Part shown: positions 39,260 through 49,199 of the stretch, in pieces | Position numbering within the stretch: the first letter of the stretch is position 1 | How the letters are laid out: each line of letters starts with the position of its first letter | From: Chitinophaga pinensis | GTDB taxonomy: Bacteria; Bacteroidota; Bacteroidia; Chitinophagales; Chitinophagaceae | NCBI GenBank assembly: GCA_945874755.1 | Contig: CAMCHR010000001.1 | Location: forward strand, 1 to 64,000 | DNA: 64,000 bases | Direction: 5' to 3' | Notes under the pieces: model-generated | The model's input: the letters and a program-made list of their open reading frames with translations, nothing else | What the model was told of the DNA's origin: nothing | The model's database searches: none | Position numbers and translations under genes: made by a program

Positions 39260-39919
39260 ATGGCAGAACCGCTACAGCAATTGGATTTATTTGGTATGGA
39301 GGCTACAACTCCAGTGCATATTGCTGCGCCTAAACAAGCCAAAAGCATCAAGCAAAAAAAATCATTGCCGCATTACCGTAAGCCTTTTTACCAAAACGAA
39401 TCCCTTACCGAAGTGGCCGTTTCAAATTTGAGTGAGCCTGATGCATCTAGTCTTGTAGCAACTGAGGATGCAGCTTTGCCATCTGTTTCAAGAACACCAA
39501 TGAATTATGTCAACAGAAACGTATTGCATAAAAGAGGTAGAATGGCATTTGCAGATATGGATCAAGCAATTGGTAAAATCCATGTGCCTGATGCAAGTAC
39601 CTTAGCTAAAAAATTATATTACCCTATTGGAGAAGTAGCAGGATGGTTTAATGTAAACACCTCATTGATTCGTTATTGGGAAAAAGAATTCAAACAACTA
39701 CAGCCTCGAAAAACAAGAAAAGGGGACCGTTTATTTCGTGCACAGGATATTGAATTTTTAAAACAGATTTATTATTTACTTAGAGAGAAGAAGTACTCTA
39801 TAGATGGGGCAAAAACCTATTTAAAAAATAATAAAGAAAAAGCGAACAAAGACCTATCCTTATTGAATAATCTAAAAGAGATTAAAAATTTCTTACAGTC
39901 TTTGAAAGCGAGCCTATAA
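39260..39919 (+). CDS. MerR family transcriptional regulator
   Basis: YYPIGEVAGWFNVNTSLIRYWEKEFKQLQPRKTRKGDRLFRAQDIEFLKQI. Confidence 0.9.
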   Translation: MAEPLQQLDLFGMEATTPVHIAAPKQAKSIKQKKSLPHYRKPFYQNESLTEVAVSNLSEPDASSLVATEDAALPSVSRTPMNYVNRNVLHKRGRMAFADMDQAIGKIHVPDASTLAKKLYYPIGEVAGWFNVNTSLIRYWEKEFKQLQPRKTRKGDRLFRAQDIEFLKQIYYLLREKKYSIDGAKTYLKNNKEKANKDLSLLNNLKEIKNFLQSLKASL

Positions 39920-39957
39920 TTGCTCAGTGCTACCCTAATAATACTTTATTTAAAAGC

Positions 39958-41019
39958 CTACCCTTTTTCCGAAAAATGAATCTGATGTGTATTCGCATAC
40001 TCTATGGCAGCAAGATTTAAACGTTCTCTCAAAATTTGAAATTCATCGATATCCATTTCCATATTCACTAAACATTCTACATGCAATGCATGGTATTGTT
40101 TTCCAGATTCAGCTATAAAAACTTGAAAACTATTCAGGTCTTTTTCAGACTTTAAAAATGTACGCATGTGATTGGCAAAATCAGCCAATGCTTGCGCAGA
40201 AGTGGTTACGCTTAACTGTAAATCCATATCAATTTTACGTTCAGACCTGAGTGAAATATTGTCCACTATAGAATCAACCATTTGTTTATTAGGAACGGAG
40301 ATATAAGTTTTGTCTTGTGTACGAATACGCGTACTTCTTAGTCCAATTTTTTCGATCGTCCCTGTAAATCCACTCACTTTAACCAGATCTCCAACAGTGA
40401 ATGGCTTATCAAAAAAGATGATAAAAGAGGCAATGATATTTTCTAGGCTTTCTCTGGTAGACAAAGCAATCGCAGCACCCACAATACTTAAGCTCGTAAC
40501 AAGATTGCCAATACTTTCGTTAAACACATACCTCAATACCAATAATATACCAATGATATAAATGATCACTTTAAAGAAATCTCTGAAAAATAAAACCAAT
40601 TGATCGTCAGATAAATCTTTGGTTAACCTTGCTTTGTTCTCTAAAATAATAGAAATAAATTCTAGTGTTCTTAGACTCACCCTTATCAAGAGAACGACAA
40701 ACATGAATTTAATGCCTGAATCTAACAACTGCTGCAAACTCAACTTAAATAGCTTCACATCCCATGCTTCGGGGAACTTTAATTCATAGATCGCAATGAT
40801 GGCAACCAAAAATATTAAGAACTGCTCGATAGGAACGAGTAAACGATGTACATGGTTTTTTCTTAAATCTGAATGATTCTTTTTGTCTACCCAAGTGTAA
40901 ATCAAGCTTGCAAAAAAACGAGATACCAATCGCTTAAAAAGCAGTGTAACAAATATGATAGCAGCTACAAACAAATAACTTCGTATAGCATTGCTTAAAA
41001 TCATTTGATCTATATTCAT
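39958..41019 (-). CDS. Mechanosensitive ion channel family protein
   Basis: SLSIVGAAIALSTRESLENIIASFIIFFDKPFTVGDLVKVSGFTGTIEKIGLRSTRIRT. Confidence 0.94.
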   Translation of the reverse strand: MNIDQMILSNAIRSYLFVAAIIFVTLLFKRLVSRFFASLIYTWVDKKNHSDLRKNHVHRLLVPIEQFLIFLVAIIAIYELKFPEAWDVKLFKLSLQQLLDSGIKFMFVVLLIRVSLRTLEFISIILENKARLTKDLSDDQLVLFFRDFFKVIIYIIGILLVLRYVFNESIGNLVTSLSIVGAAIALSTRESLENIIASFIIFFDKPFTVGDLVKVSGFTGTIEKIGLRSTRIRTQDKTYISVPNKQMVDSIVDNISLRSERKIDMDLQLSVTTSAQALADFANHMRTFLKSEKDLNSFQVFIAESGKQYHALHVECLVNMEMDIDEFQILRERLNLAAIEYANTHQIHFSEKG

Positions 41020-41023
41020 AGCA

Positions 41024-41788
41024 TTATTTTGTTGCTTCCCAGGTTAACAATTGTACATCTTTGCCGTCAAAAACAGCATAGGTGTTTAGTCGAATCCAAT
41101 CCCCTAAATTAATATACCGACTTTTTTCATTGAGCCTTAAATCAATCGCATAGTGACGATGGCCAAATATAAAATAATCAACTGCCATTGTTTTGGCTTT
41201 TTCTTTGGTATATAGAATGAGCCATTCTTTATCTTCTCCTAAAAATAATTCGTCTGTATTACCCGTTTTTGCACGGCTCTTTCGACTAAAATAATTCGCT
41301 AATTGGATACCTGCATCTGGATGTAGCCACCTGAACAGCCATTGACAAATAGGATTGGTGAATATTTTTTTTAACCGCTTATACCCATTATCTCCAGGGC
41401 CCAATCCATCTCCATGTCCAATCAAAAACTGTTTATTTTGGATGGTAAATTGTTGCGGCTCAAAATATAATTTTGCATTCAATTCTTTTGATAAGTAATC
41501 CTGCATCCACAAATCATGGTTCCCAGTAAAAATATGCAACTGAATCCCTTCGTCCGCCATTTGTGCAAGTGTACCTAAAATTCTAACAAATCCTTTTGGC
41601 ACCACTGTTTTGTATTCAAACCAAAAATCAAAAATATCCCCAACAATAAAAATAACACCCGCATCCTTACGCGCATCTTGTAAAAAGCGAACCAAGCGAT
41701 CCTCTCTTTTTCTACTTTCTACTTCATTAGGTGCGCCTAAATGAAAGTCGGAAAGAAAATAAACTTTTTTGCCTGTTGCTATTTCCAT
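41024..41788 (-). CDS. UDP-2,3-diacylglucosamine diphosphatase-type metallophosphatase
   Basis: FLSDFHLGAP, VGDIFDFWFEY, TGNHDLWM, GHGDGLGPGD, FGHRHYAID. Confidence 0.9.
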   Translation of the reverse strand: MEIATGKKVYFLSDFHLGAPNEVESRKREDRLVRFLQDARKDAGVIFIVGDIFDFWFEYKTVVPKGFVRILGTLAQMADEGIQLHIFTGNHDLWMQDYLSKELNAKLYFEPQQFTIQNKQFLIGHGDGLGPGDNGYKRLKKIFTNPICQWLFRWLHPDAGIQLANYFSRKSRAKTGNTDELFLGEDKEWLILYTKEKAKTMAVDYFIFGHRHYAIDLRLNEKSRYINLGDWIRLNTYAVFDGKDVQLLTWEATK

Positions 41789-41808
41789 GGAGTTTGTTTA
41801 AATTAAAA

Positions 41809-42453
41809 TTACAACTCTAATGGGTTATCAATGAGAAAACAATATACTTCCTTAGGTCCATGCACGCCAACCACCAATGTCTTTTCAATATCGGCAGTTC
41901 TACTTGGTCCTGTAGCAAAACTAATCATAGAAGGGAATCCTTCTAGGTTGTCTTTGAATTTCACCAAGCTATCTGTCATATCATACACCAATTGGTCGGC
42001 ATAGGCAATGCAAATATGAATGGGCGCATACACACTAGCAGTTCTTCCGCTTGACTCTTTACTGCTTAATACGATGGTACCTGTTCTAGCGACTAAATGT
42101 GTGCACAATGTAATGGCAGCATCACAATCCGCTAAGTCTTCTGTTGTCACGGGATCAAACTGTAAAGCACGCAACGAAGTCAGCCAAGCTGTTTCTTTTG
42201 AATAAATTTTATTCCAACCTTTTGTGATAATCAACGCATTCATTTGTTTGATTAATTCTTGCTCATCGGCACAATACACAAATTTGCCCAAGAGTTCAGT
42301 GAACTTTTGAGCAAATTCAATCGCCATTTCTTTTTCAGTTGGGATAAAAATAGGCGTGTCCGCCACTTGATCTGGAAAAGGAACAGGCACTGGATCTTTC
42401 AATGCCTGTTTGATCTTTTGTAATATTTTTTGTCTTGCGCCTTGCGATTCCAT
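41809..42453 (-). CDS. LUD domain (LutC/YkgG-type) protein
   Basis: AAITLCTHLVARTGTIVLSSKESSGRTASVYAPIHICIA, ISFATGPSRTADIEKTLVVGVHGPKEV. Confidence 0.9.
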   Translation of the reverse strand: MESQGARQKILQKIKQALKDPVPVPFPDQVADTPIFIPTEKEMAIEFAQKFTELLGKFVYCADEQELIKQMNALIITKGWNKIYSKETAWLTSLRALQFDPVTTEDLADCDAAITLCTHLVARTGTIVLSSKESSGRTASVYAPIHICIAYADQLVYDMTDSLVKFKDNLEGFPSMISFATGPSRTADIEKTLVVGVHGPKEVYCFLIDNPLEL

Positions 42454-42460
42454 TTACAAC

Positions 42461-44563
42461 TTATTCGTGATTATCAGTTGCGTCTGCTGCATGAATGGTT
42501 GCATTTGCATTTTCAACCACATCATCAGAATCATCTGCAGGCGTTACAACAGTTGTTTCAGTTGGCGCAGATTGATTGTCTGCATCTGCAGTAACCGTAG
42601 TTTCCTCAAGGATTTTCTTTTCCTCAAATGGACGATCGCCAATCAATTCCTCTACATCAGACTTATGTAATACCTCTCTAGTTAATAATGCTTGAGCTAC
42701 TTTCTCTACTTCTTCTTTTTTAGATTGTAATAAATCTAAGGTTCTATGGTAAGCAGCATCAATCATCTTGCGCACTTCTTCGTCAATGATTTTTCCAGTC
42801 TCTTCACTAAATGGCTTTTGGAAAGTGTTTTCTTGTGATGGATCGTAGAAACTTACATTACCAATTTTTTCGTTCATACCATACGTCGTTACCATCGAGT
42901 AAGCCATCTTGGTAATTTGTTGTAAATCATTAGAAGCGCCTGTTGAAATACGACCAAAGAAAATTTGTTCAGCAGCACGACCACCTAAAGTCATACACAT
43001 TTGATCGGTTAATTGTTCAATGGTATATAAGTATTGTTCCTTAGGCGTATATTGGGCGTAACCTAATGCAGCAGTACCTCTTGGCACGATCGTTACTTTT
43101 AATAAAGGATATGCATGCTCTAAGAACCAACCACAAATTGCATGTCCTGCTTCGTGGTAAGCAATGACTTCTTTCTCTTCTTTAGAAATAATTTTATTTT
43201 TCTTTTCTAATCCACCAATGACTCTGTCAATCGCATCTTGAAAATCTTTCATCTCAACACCCGTCTTTCCTTTACGTGCAGCAATTAACGCTGCTTCGTT
43301 ACACACATTCGCAATATCTGCACCAGCGAATCCTGGAGTTTGTTCTGCTAATTTATGTACGTCTAAACTTTCAGAAACTTTGATTGGACCTAAGTGTACT
43401 TTGAATATTTCTTCACGACCTTTTACATCCGGACGATCAATTGAAATCTGACGATCAAAACGTCCTGGTCTTAACAATGCAGAGTCCAATACATCTGGAC
43501 GGTTCGTAGCAGCTAGGATAATAATTCCAGTGTCTCCACCAAATCCATCCATCTCTACCAATAATTGGTTCAATGTATTCTCACGCTCGTCATTGCTCAT
43601 CATGGCATTTTTACCACGTGCACGACCAATCGCATCAATCTCATCTATGAAAATAATACAAGGCGCTTTTTCACGCGCTTGTTTAAATAAATCACGCACT
43701 CTACTTGCACCCACACCTACAAACATCTCCACAAAATCGGAACCACTTAAACTAAAGAAAGGCACTTGCGCTTCTCCCGCCATGGCTTTTGCCAACAATG
43801 TTTTACCTGTTCCTGGAGGGCCTATTAACAATGCTCCTTTTGGAATTTTACCTCCAAGGGCTGTGTATTTTTTTGGTTGTTTTAAGAAGTCCACAATCTC
43901 CATCACTTCTTCTTTGGCTTCTTCTAATCCAGCAACATCTGCAAAAGTAATATTCACTTTGGTGCCGCCTTTTTCAAATAAAGTCGCTTTTGATTTGCCT
44001 ACATTAAAGATGCCACCAGGGCCACCGCTGCCACCTGCTCCACCACCCATTTTGCGCATCATAACCATCCAAATCACTACAATGATGACCATTGTAAATA
44101 TCGTATTGGCGATTGGACCAAACCACTCTCCTTCTTTAATCGTATTCTGTGGTACTTCTTGAATGCCTTTTTGCTCATAGAACTTTTGTAAACGCTCGTT
44201 GAAACTATTCCAATCCGTTACACTAAATTCAAACAATGGTACCCCTTTTACTTTCGCTTTATCTAATTTCTTCTTAAACTTTTGCACGTAGTAGTCCTTC
44301 TGAATGCTATCTACCTTAATATAAACACGAACGATTTCTTTGTTTTGAACAAGATCAATACGTTCCACATCACCACGCATCAACATCACTTGCTTGAACT
44401 CTTGTTCAGTGGTGGTAGTTAATTCGGGTGCCATTTGAAAAAATCGAGCCGAGAAAAGAGACAATGCAATTAGTCCATAGATCCAATAGATATTGAACTT
44501 GGGCATTTTAGGCCCCTCTCCCAAAGGCGAATTTTTCTTTTTATTATTTTTTGACTCTGACAT
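42461..44563 (-). CDS. ftsH: ATP-dependent zinc metalloprotease FtsH
   Basis: [53 protein letters not shown]. Confidence 0.98.
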   Translation of the reverse strand: MSESKNNKKKNSPLGEGPKMPKFNIYWIYGLIALSLFSARFFQMAPELTTTTEQEFKQVMLMRGDVERIDLVQNKEIVRVYIKVDSIQKDYYVQKFKKKLDKAKVKGVPLFEFSVTDWNSFNERLQKFYEQKGIQEVPQNTIKEGEWFGPIANTIFTMVIIVVIWMVMMRKMGGGAGGSGGPGGIFNVGKSKATLFEKGGTKVNITFADVAGLEEAKEEVMEIVDFLKQPKKYTALGGKIPKGALLIGPPGTGKTLLAKAMAGEAQVPFFSLSGSDFVEMFVGVGASRVRDLFKQAREKAPCIIFIDEIDAIGRARGKNAMMSNDERENTLNQLLVEMDGFGGDTGIIILAATNRPDVLDSALLRPGRFDRQISIDRPDVKGREEIFKVHLGPIKVSESLDVHKLAEQTPGFAGADIANVCNEAALIAARKGKTGVEMKDFQDAIDRVIGGLEKKNKIISKEEKEVIAYHEAGHAICGWFLEHAYPLLKVTIVPRGTAALGYAQYTPKEQYLYTIEQLTDQMCMTLGGRAAEQIFFGRISTGASNDLQQITKMAYSMVTTYGMNEKIGNVSFYDPSQENTFQKPFSEETGKIIDEEVRKMIDAAYHRTLDLLQSKKEEVEKVAQALLTREVLHKSDVEELIGDRPFEEKKILEETTVTADADNQSAPTETTVVTPADDSDDVVENANATIHAADATDNHE

Positions 44564-44630
44564 AGTATTGTTGCTGTTACTGCTTTTTTATATAAACAAG
44601 TAGAAATGAATTTTGTTGACCTAGGCTCAA

Positions 44631-45134
44631 TTAATCTTCGTGTGTTTTCATATCTGCATCGCTCCATAATTCCTCCAATTTATAAAAACCACGTGCTTCT
44701 GGGTGCATCACATGAACCACTACATTGATATAATCAATGAGCAACCATTGTCCTCCTTGCTTTCCCTCTGATTTATACGGAAGATCGTCACACTTATGCT
44801 TTACCTCATAGTCGATATAATCGGCAATGGCTTTTAACTGTGTGGTGTTACTTGCTTCACAAATAATGAAAAAATCTGCTGCTGCCTCATGAACTTTTTT
44901 CAGGTCAAGGCTAATTACATTTTCACCTTTTTTATCCAAAATAGCCTGTATAATGGTTTTGAAAATTTTAGAGCTACGAGTGAGCCTGGTAACCGTGTTT
45001 TTTTTACGGTCATTTAAAGAAGAAAGGTGTTCCAATGCGCTTATTTTTAATGTGTTAAATCCTGTTTCTAAACTAACTTTACAAAAATAGCAATTCTTTG
45101 TCACCTGCCACACCAAATATCCTATTAGGCGCAC
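44631..45134 (-). CDS. rsfS: Ribosome silencing factor (true start probably internal)
   Basis: VISLDLKKVHEAAADFFIICEASNTTQLKAIADYI, WLLIDYINVVVHVMHPEARGFYKLEELW. Confidence 0.92.
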   Translation of the reverse strand: MRLIGYLVWQVTKNCYFCKVSLETGFNTLKISALEHLSSLNDRKKNTVTRLTRSSKIFKTIIQAILDKKGENVISLDLKKVHEAAADFFIICEASNTTQLKAIADYIDYEVKHKCDDLPYKSEGKQGGQWLLIDYINVVVHVMHPEARGFYKLEELWSDADMKTHED

Positions 45135-45757
45135 CGTTGATAGAACTGTCTACCATAGATAGTACCAATATCTATGCCATGGCCCAAATCAAGGCGGGTT
45201 TAGCCAAGTCTGGCAGTTGTTTTAGGGCAGATTTTCAAACCCAAGGAAAAGGACAACATGGACGTGTTTGGGAGAGTTCCAAGGGGCAAAACATCCTTTG
45301 TAGCTATATATTGGAGTTAGAAAAGCTGGATGCACTCAAAAAATGGGCACCAACGGACCAAATTGGGTTTTCGGCAGCCATTGCATTAGGCGCCAGGGCC
45401 TTTTTTGCAGCATTTGCAGGGTCCGAAACAAAAATCAAAAAGCCAAACGATATCTATTTTCGTGACAGAAAGGCAGGGGGCATCCTCATAGAAAACCTGG
45501 TCAGAGGCAAAGAATGGACTTGGACGGTGATAGGCATTGGCATGAATATCAACCAAACTGCTTTTTCATCGGCAGCAGTGAATAGCGTATCCTCAAATCC
45601 TATTTCTTTGCAAGAGATAAGCAATCAAAGTTGGGATGTAAAAAAAATGCAACAGCATTTAAGTGAAGCATTAACGACTGCGATTCAAAATTGGTTAACA
45701 GAGGGCGATGAAAAAACCATTGAAGCATTGAATGCTTTATGTATTGAAATAAAATAA
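45098..45757 (+). CDS. birA: Biotin--[acetyl-CoA-carboxylase] ligase (TTG start)
   Basis: STIDSTNIYA, QGKGQHGRVWESSKGQNI, KKPNDIYFRDRKAGGILIEN, GIGMNIN. Confidence 0.9.
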   Translation: MSPATPNILLGAPLIELSTIDSTNIYAMAQIKAGLAKSGSCFRADFQTQGKGQHGRVWESSKGQNILCSYILELEKLDALKKWAPTDQIGFSAAIALGARAFFAAFAGSETKIKKPNDIYFRDRKAGGILIENLVRGKEWTWTVIGIGMNINQTAFSSAAVNSVSSNPISLQEISNQSWDVKKMQQHLSEALTTAIQNWLTEGDEKTIEALNALCIEIK

Positions 45758-45820
45758 TAAAAAATAGTCGTGAAAATTAGTCACGAAATTAATAGCTACT
45801 TAAAAAATAATAATGTAAAT

Positions 45821-46870
45821 ATGAATATAAAATTAACCGAACATTCTAAAGGAGGAGGCTGTGGTTGTAAAATTTCACCCGCTATTCTTTCTGAAATATT
45901 AGCTGCACATAATGTAGGTGCAAAAACCAATGTTAAAAATTTACTAGTAGGTAACGATAGTAGAGATGACGCTGCAGTGTATCAGCTAGATGAAAAAATG
46001 GCGATGATTAGTACGACCGATTTTTTTATGCCGATTGTGGATGATGCATTTGCGTTTGGACAAATTGCTGCAGCGAATGCCATTAGTGATGTGTATGCCA
46101 TGGGAGGCAAACCCATTTTTGCATTGGCTGTATTGGGCTGGCCCTTAGCTACACTGCCTGCTAGCGAAGCTGCCAAAGTAATGGAGGGTGCGCGCAAAAC
46201 ATGTACCGAAGCGGGTATTGTCATTGCAGGCGGACATAGTATAGATAGTCAGGATCCTATTTTTGGATTAGTGGTAAACGGTTTAGTGGATATTGAAAAT
46301 TTAAAAAGAAATGATACCGCCAAGGAAGGAGATGTACTAATCTTAACAAAACCATTAGGAGTGGGGATTATGGCAACTGCACAAAAAAGAGCAGTGCTTA
46401 CAGAGGAGGATTTAAATTTTTTAGTGAAACAACTCACAACAATTAATAAAGCAGGTGAAGCATTAGGAAAAATAAAAGAAGTACATGCGATGACGGATGT
46501 AACTGGTTTTGGTTTGCTTGGACATTTAACCGAGATGATGGAAGGCAGTAATTTATCCGCGTCTATTCACTATGATAAGTTACCAATTATACCAGCTGTT
46601 AGAAATTATATTGCACAAAAAACAATACCAGGGGCAACTGCTCGAAATTGGAGTTCAGTTAGTGATGGCGTGGTTTTGGGCCCTGGGGTGGATGAAGCAG
46701 AAGCCAAGTTATTATTACCTGACCCTCAAACCAATGGAGGCTTGTTAATTGCAGTAGCCCCTAGTGCTTTAAAGGAGGTGCAAACTATTTTACAAGCAAT
46801 GGGTATTGAATATTTTAACCCAATAGGCGAATGCACGGCAGCAAAAGAAAAAAGAATATATATTGATTAA
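45821..46870 (+). CDS. selD: Selenide, water dikinase (Cys-type)
   Basis: SKGGGCGCKI active site, STTDFFMPIVDDAFAFGQIAAANAISDVYAMGG, DPQTNGGLL; ATG 45821 preferred. Confidence 0.95.
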   Translation: MNIKLTEHSKGGGCGCKISPAILSEILAAHNVGAKTNVKNLLVGNDSRDDAAVYQLDEKMAMISTTDFFMPIVDDAFAFGQIAAANAISDVYAMGGKPIFALAVLGWPLATLPASEAAKVMEGARKTCTEAGIVIAGGHSIDSQDPIFGLVVNGLVDIENLKRNDTAKEGDVLILTKPLGVGIMATAQKRAVLTEEDLNFLVKQLTTINKAGEALGKIKEVHAMTDVTGFGLLGHLTEMMEGSNLSASIHYDKLPIIPAVRNYIAQKTIPGATARNWSSVSDGVVLGPGVDEAEAKLLLPDPQTNGGLLIAVAPSALKEVQTILQAMGIEYFNPIGECTAAKEKRIYID

Positions 46871-46935
46871 GCTTGTGTAGAAAAAAGATAAAATAAAGTA
46901 ACAAAAGAAATCTAAGTGATTGAATTAGCATATGC

Positions 46936-47379
46936 TTATTCAAAAATCAAATGCCCTTTGTTTTTGATTTGATCTGGCGTAAGTTCTGCAACCAATTGCA
47001 CGCCTTTGATATTTCTTATCGTGTATAAAATGTCTTTTACTTTTTCATCTTCAATCCATTCACCACGGATCCACCAAATGAAATCCATGTGTTTTAATTC
47101 GGGTAATAAATACTCGCCATCAAATTGATTGTGGTATACAAAATGACCAATGGTGGTATTGGGTTCATAGCCTTCATACATTGAAAAATAATAAGTTCTA
47201 TTTTTTCTTTTCAATGCAATTTCATGGTTGGGATTGAACCTGAATTCAAAACCCATATACTGATTAAGTAAAATGCAAAACTGGTAATTTTTGATAGGCG
47301 CAGTGATGCCCAAGATTCGAGAGCCCTCAAAATCTTGTTCATTGATTTCTTCTTGGTTTAAAATAATTTTTGCGCTCAC
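46936..47379 (-). CDS. IPExxxVDY-like family protein
   Basis: KNYQFCILLNQYMGFEFRFNP...LLPELKHMDFIWWIRGEW layout resembles this family; low-certainty recall. Confidence 0.5.
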   Translation of the reverse strand: MSAKIILNQEEINEQDFEGSRILGITAPIKNYQFCILLNQYMGFEFRFNPNHEIALKRKNRTYYFSMYEGYEPNTTIGHFVYHNQFDGEYLLPELKHMDFIWWIRGEWIEDEKVKDILYTIRNIKGVQLVAELTPDQIKNKGHLIFE

Positions 47380-47420
47380 AATAATTAAAATATCAGTTGA
47401 ATAAATTTACGTTTATATAT

Positions 47421-49061
47421 TTAAAAAATAATCTCCACTTTAATTTCTTCTGTGCCTCGCTTATAAATTAAAAAAGTGCTATCCCCTTTTTTGAACTTAG
47501 ACAAAGTGGTCATATAGCTCATCACATCTATGAATTTATAGTCACCCATTTGTAATAAAATATCACCCGCTCTTAGACCTAATTTTTCACCTAATTTACC
47601 GGCAGAAGCGCCCTCAATCCTAAGCCCAGTGCCAGTATACGCGTAATCAGGCATCACGCCTAAACTCACTGTAAACTTAGTACTACGGCCCATTGCAGCT
47701 TCACGCGTTTTTAAGAAATCTAACTTACCATAGGGGTTGGTGGTTTGAATAATCCCTTGCACAAAACGTAGGATATCTTTTTGTCCAACATAATTAATTT
47801 TATCCCAATCGTCTGTTGCTTTATGATAATCTGAATGACTGCCTGTGAACATAAATAAGACTGGCATGTCTTTTCTGTAAAAACTTGCATGATCACTTGG
47901 ACCAGTTCCAGCACTATCAATGGTATATAATATAGTCGTTGGTGTCTTAGTAATAATTTCGGACCACTTACTAGAAGTACCATATCCACCTAAGCTCATT
48001 TTTTTTGTGGCATCATACCTGCCCACCATGTCCATATTCACCATATAGTTAAAGTTGGTTTGAATGGTTGGATGGTCTAACCAATACTTGCTACCAATCA
48101 AACCAAGTTCTTCGGCAGAGAAATGAATAAATAAATAATTGTTTTTATTGTATTCGTTTCCTTGCTTGGATTTCTTATGTAATAATTTAGCCAATTCGAT
48201 CAAAGCTCCAGTACCACTAGCATTGTCGTCGGCGCCATTGCGTACATCATTGTTGATGTCTAGTGCATTTTTGTCTTGGTTATACCCTAAATGATCTAAG
48301 TGCGCGCCTAATACAACTGTATGTGCTGCATTGTTATTGATATACGCCACTACATTTTTTCCTGTTCTAATTTGCGCCTCTACTACCAAATTTGATTCAA
48401 TGTCAAAGGTGCCCAATGCATCATTAAAGTATTTTTTAAAACCCTCTTTAGTGATATACACCACCGGAATAGATAAAGCAGCACTGGTATCAAATTTGTT
48501 AAATTGGATATTATCAACCAAACTACCGCTATTGTATAAGAACAATGCTTTAGCATTTTTTTGATGCATCTCGGCACTGGTTGTCTTCATCCAATCTTGT
48601 ACATCAAAATGAGGATTGCTTTGTTGCTCTTCTAATACTTCTTGCAAATCTTTAAACCAAACCTGACCTGCTTCTTCTAATGCAAGGGTTGACTTTGTCT
48701 TTAAATGACCATTCAATCCAGTGGATAGGGTAAAAAAATCGGCACCAAATTCCAACGCTTGTTGATTCACTTTTAAAAATGCATTTGCACCCCATTTTTT
48801 TCCTTCATTGATAGGAAATGCCTGGACGTATCCTTCTGTCCCCATGGGCTGTAGGCCAGCGCTTTCATATTGTGCAATGATATAATTGACTGCCTTTTGT
48901 TCTCCTTCACTACCCGCACGACGCCCTTCTAATACATCACTCGCTAAATATTGAACGTGTAATTTTAAATTTTTAATGAGTTGACGATCCCCCTTATTTT
49001 GTTTTTGGGCTAGACCAAAAAAGGATACAAATAGAAAGAGAATAGTAATGATAGAGCGCAT
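47421..49061 (-). CDS. M28 family peptidase with C-terminal PDZ domain
   Basis: LGAHLDHLGYN, NGADDNASGTGALIELA, SAEELGLIGSKYW, DHASFY; PDZ-like AGKLGEKLGLRAGDILLQMGD. Confidence 0.92.
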   Translation of the reverse strand: MRSIITILFLFVSFFGLAQKQNKGDRQLIKNLKLHVQYLASDVLEGRRAGSEGEQKAVNYIIAQYESAGLQPMGTEGYVQAFPINEGKKWGANAFLKVNQQALEFGADFFTLSTGLNGHLKTKSTLALEEAGQVWFKDLQEVLEEQQSNPHFDVQDWMKTTSAEMHQKNAKALFLYNSGSLVDNIQFNKFDTSAALSIPVVYITKEGFKKYFNDALGTFDIESNLVVEAQIRTGKNVVAYINNNAAHTVVLGAHLDHLGYNQDKNALDINNDVRNGADDNASGTGALIELAKLLHKKSKQGNEYNKNNYLFIHFSAEELGLIGSKYWLDHPTIQTNFNYMVNMDMVGRYDATKKMSLGGYGTSSKWSEIITKTPTTILYTIDSAGTGPSDHASFYRKDMPVLFMFTGSHSDYHKATDDWDKINYVGQKDILRFVQGIIQTTNPYGKLDFLKTREAAMGRSTKFTVSLGVMPDYAYTGTGLRIEGASAGKLGEKLGLRAGDILLQMGDYKFIDVMSYMTTLSKFKKGDSTFLIYKRGTEEIKVEIIF

Positions 49062-49199
49062 AGATCTTGTTTGAAGCTCAAAATTAAGCAAAGGGACTTA
49101 GTTTGCAGGCCATTTCCTTGAAAAACTGCTAAAAGTCATATTTACTCAATTGTTTCAATTTCTAATTTCGTAAGTAGTCCCTATGCTTAATGGCTAGCT

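Noticed and set aside
43530-44162. 210-aa antisense ORF opposite ftsH
   Set aside because: Fully antisense to a highly conserved ftsH; the proline/serine-rich translation is typical of the codon-complement shadow.
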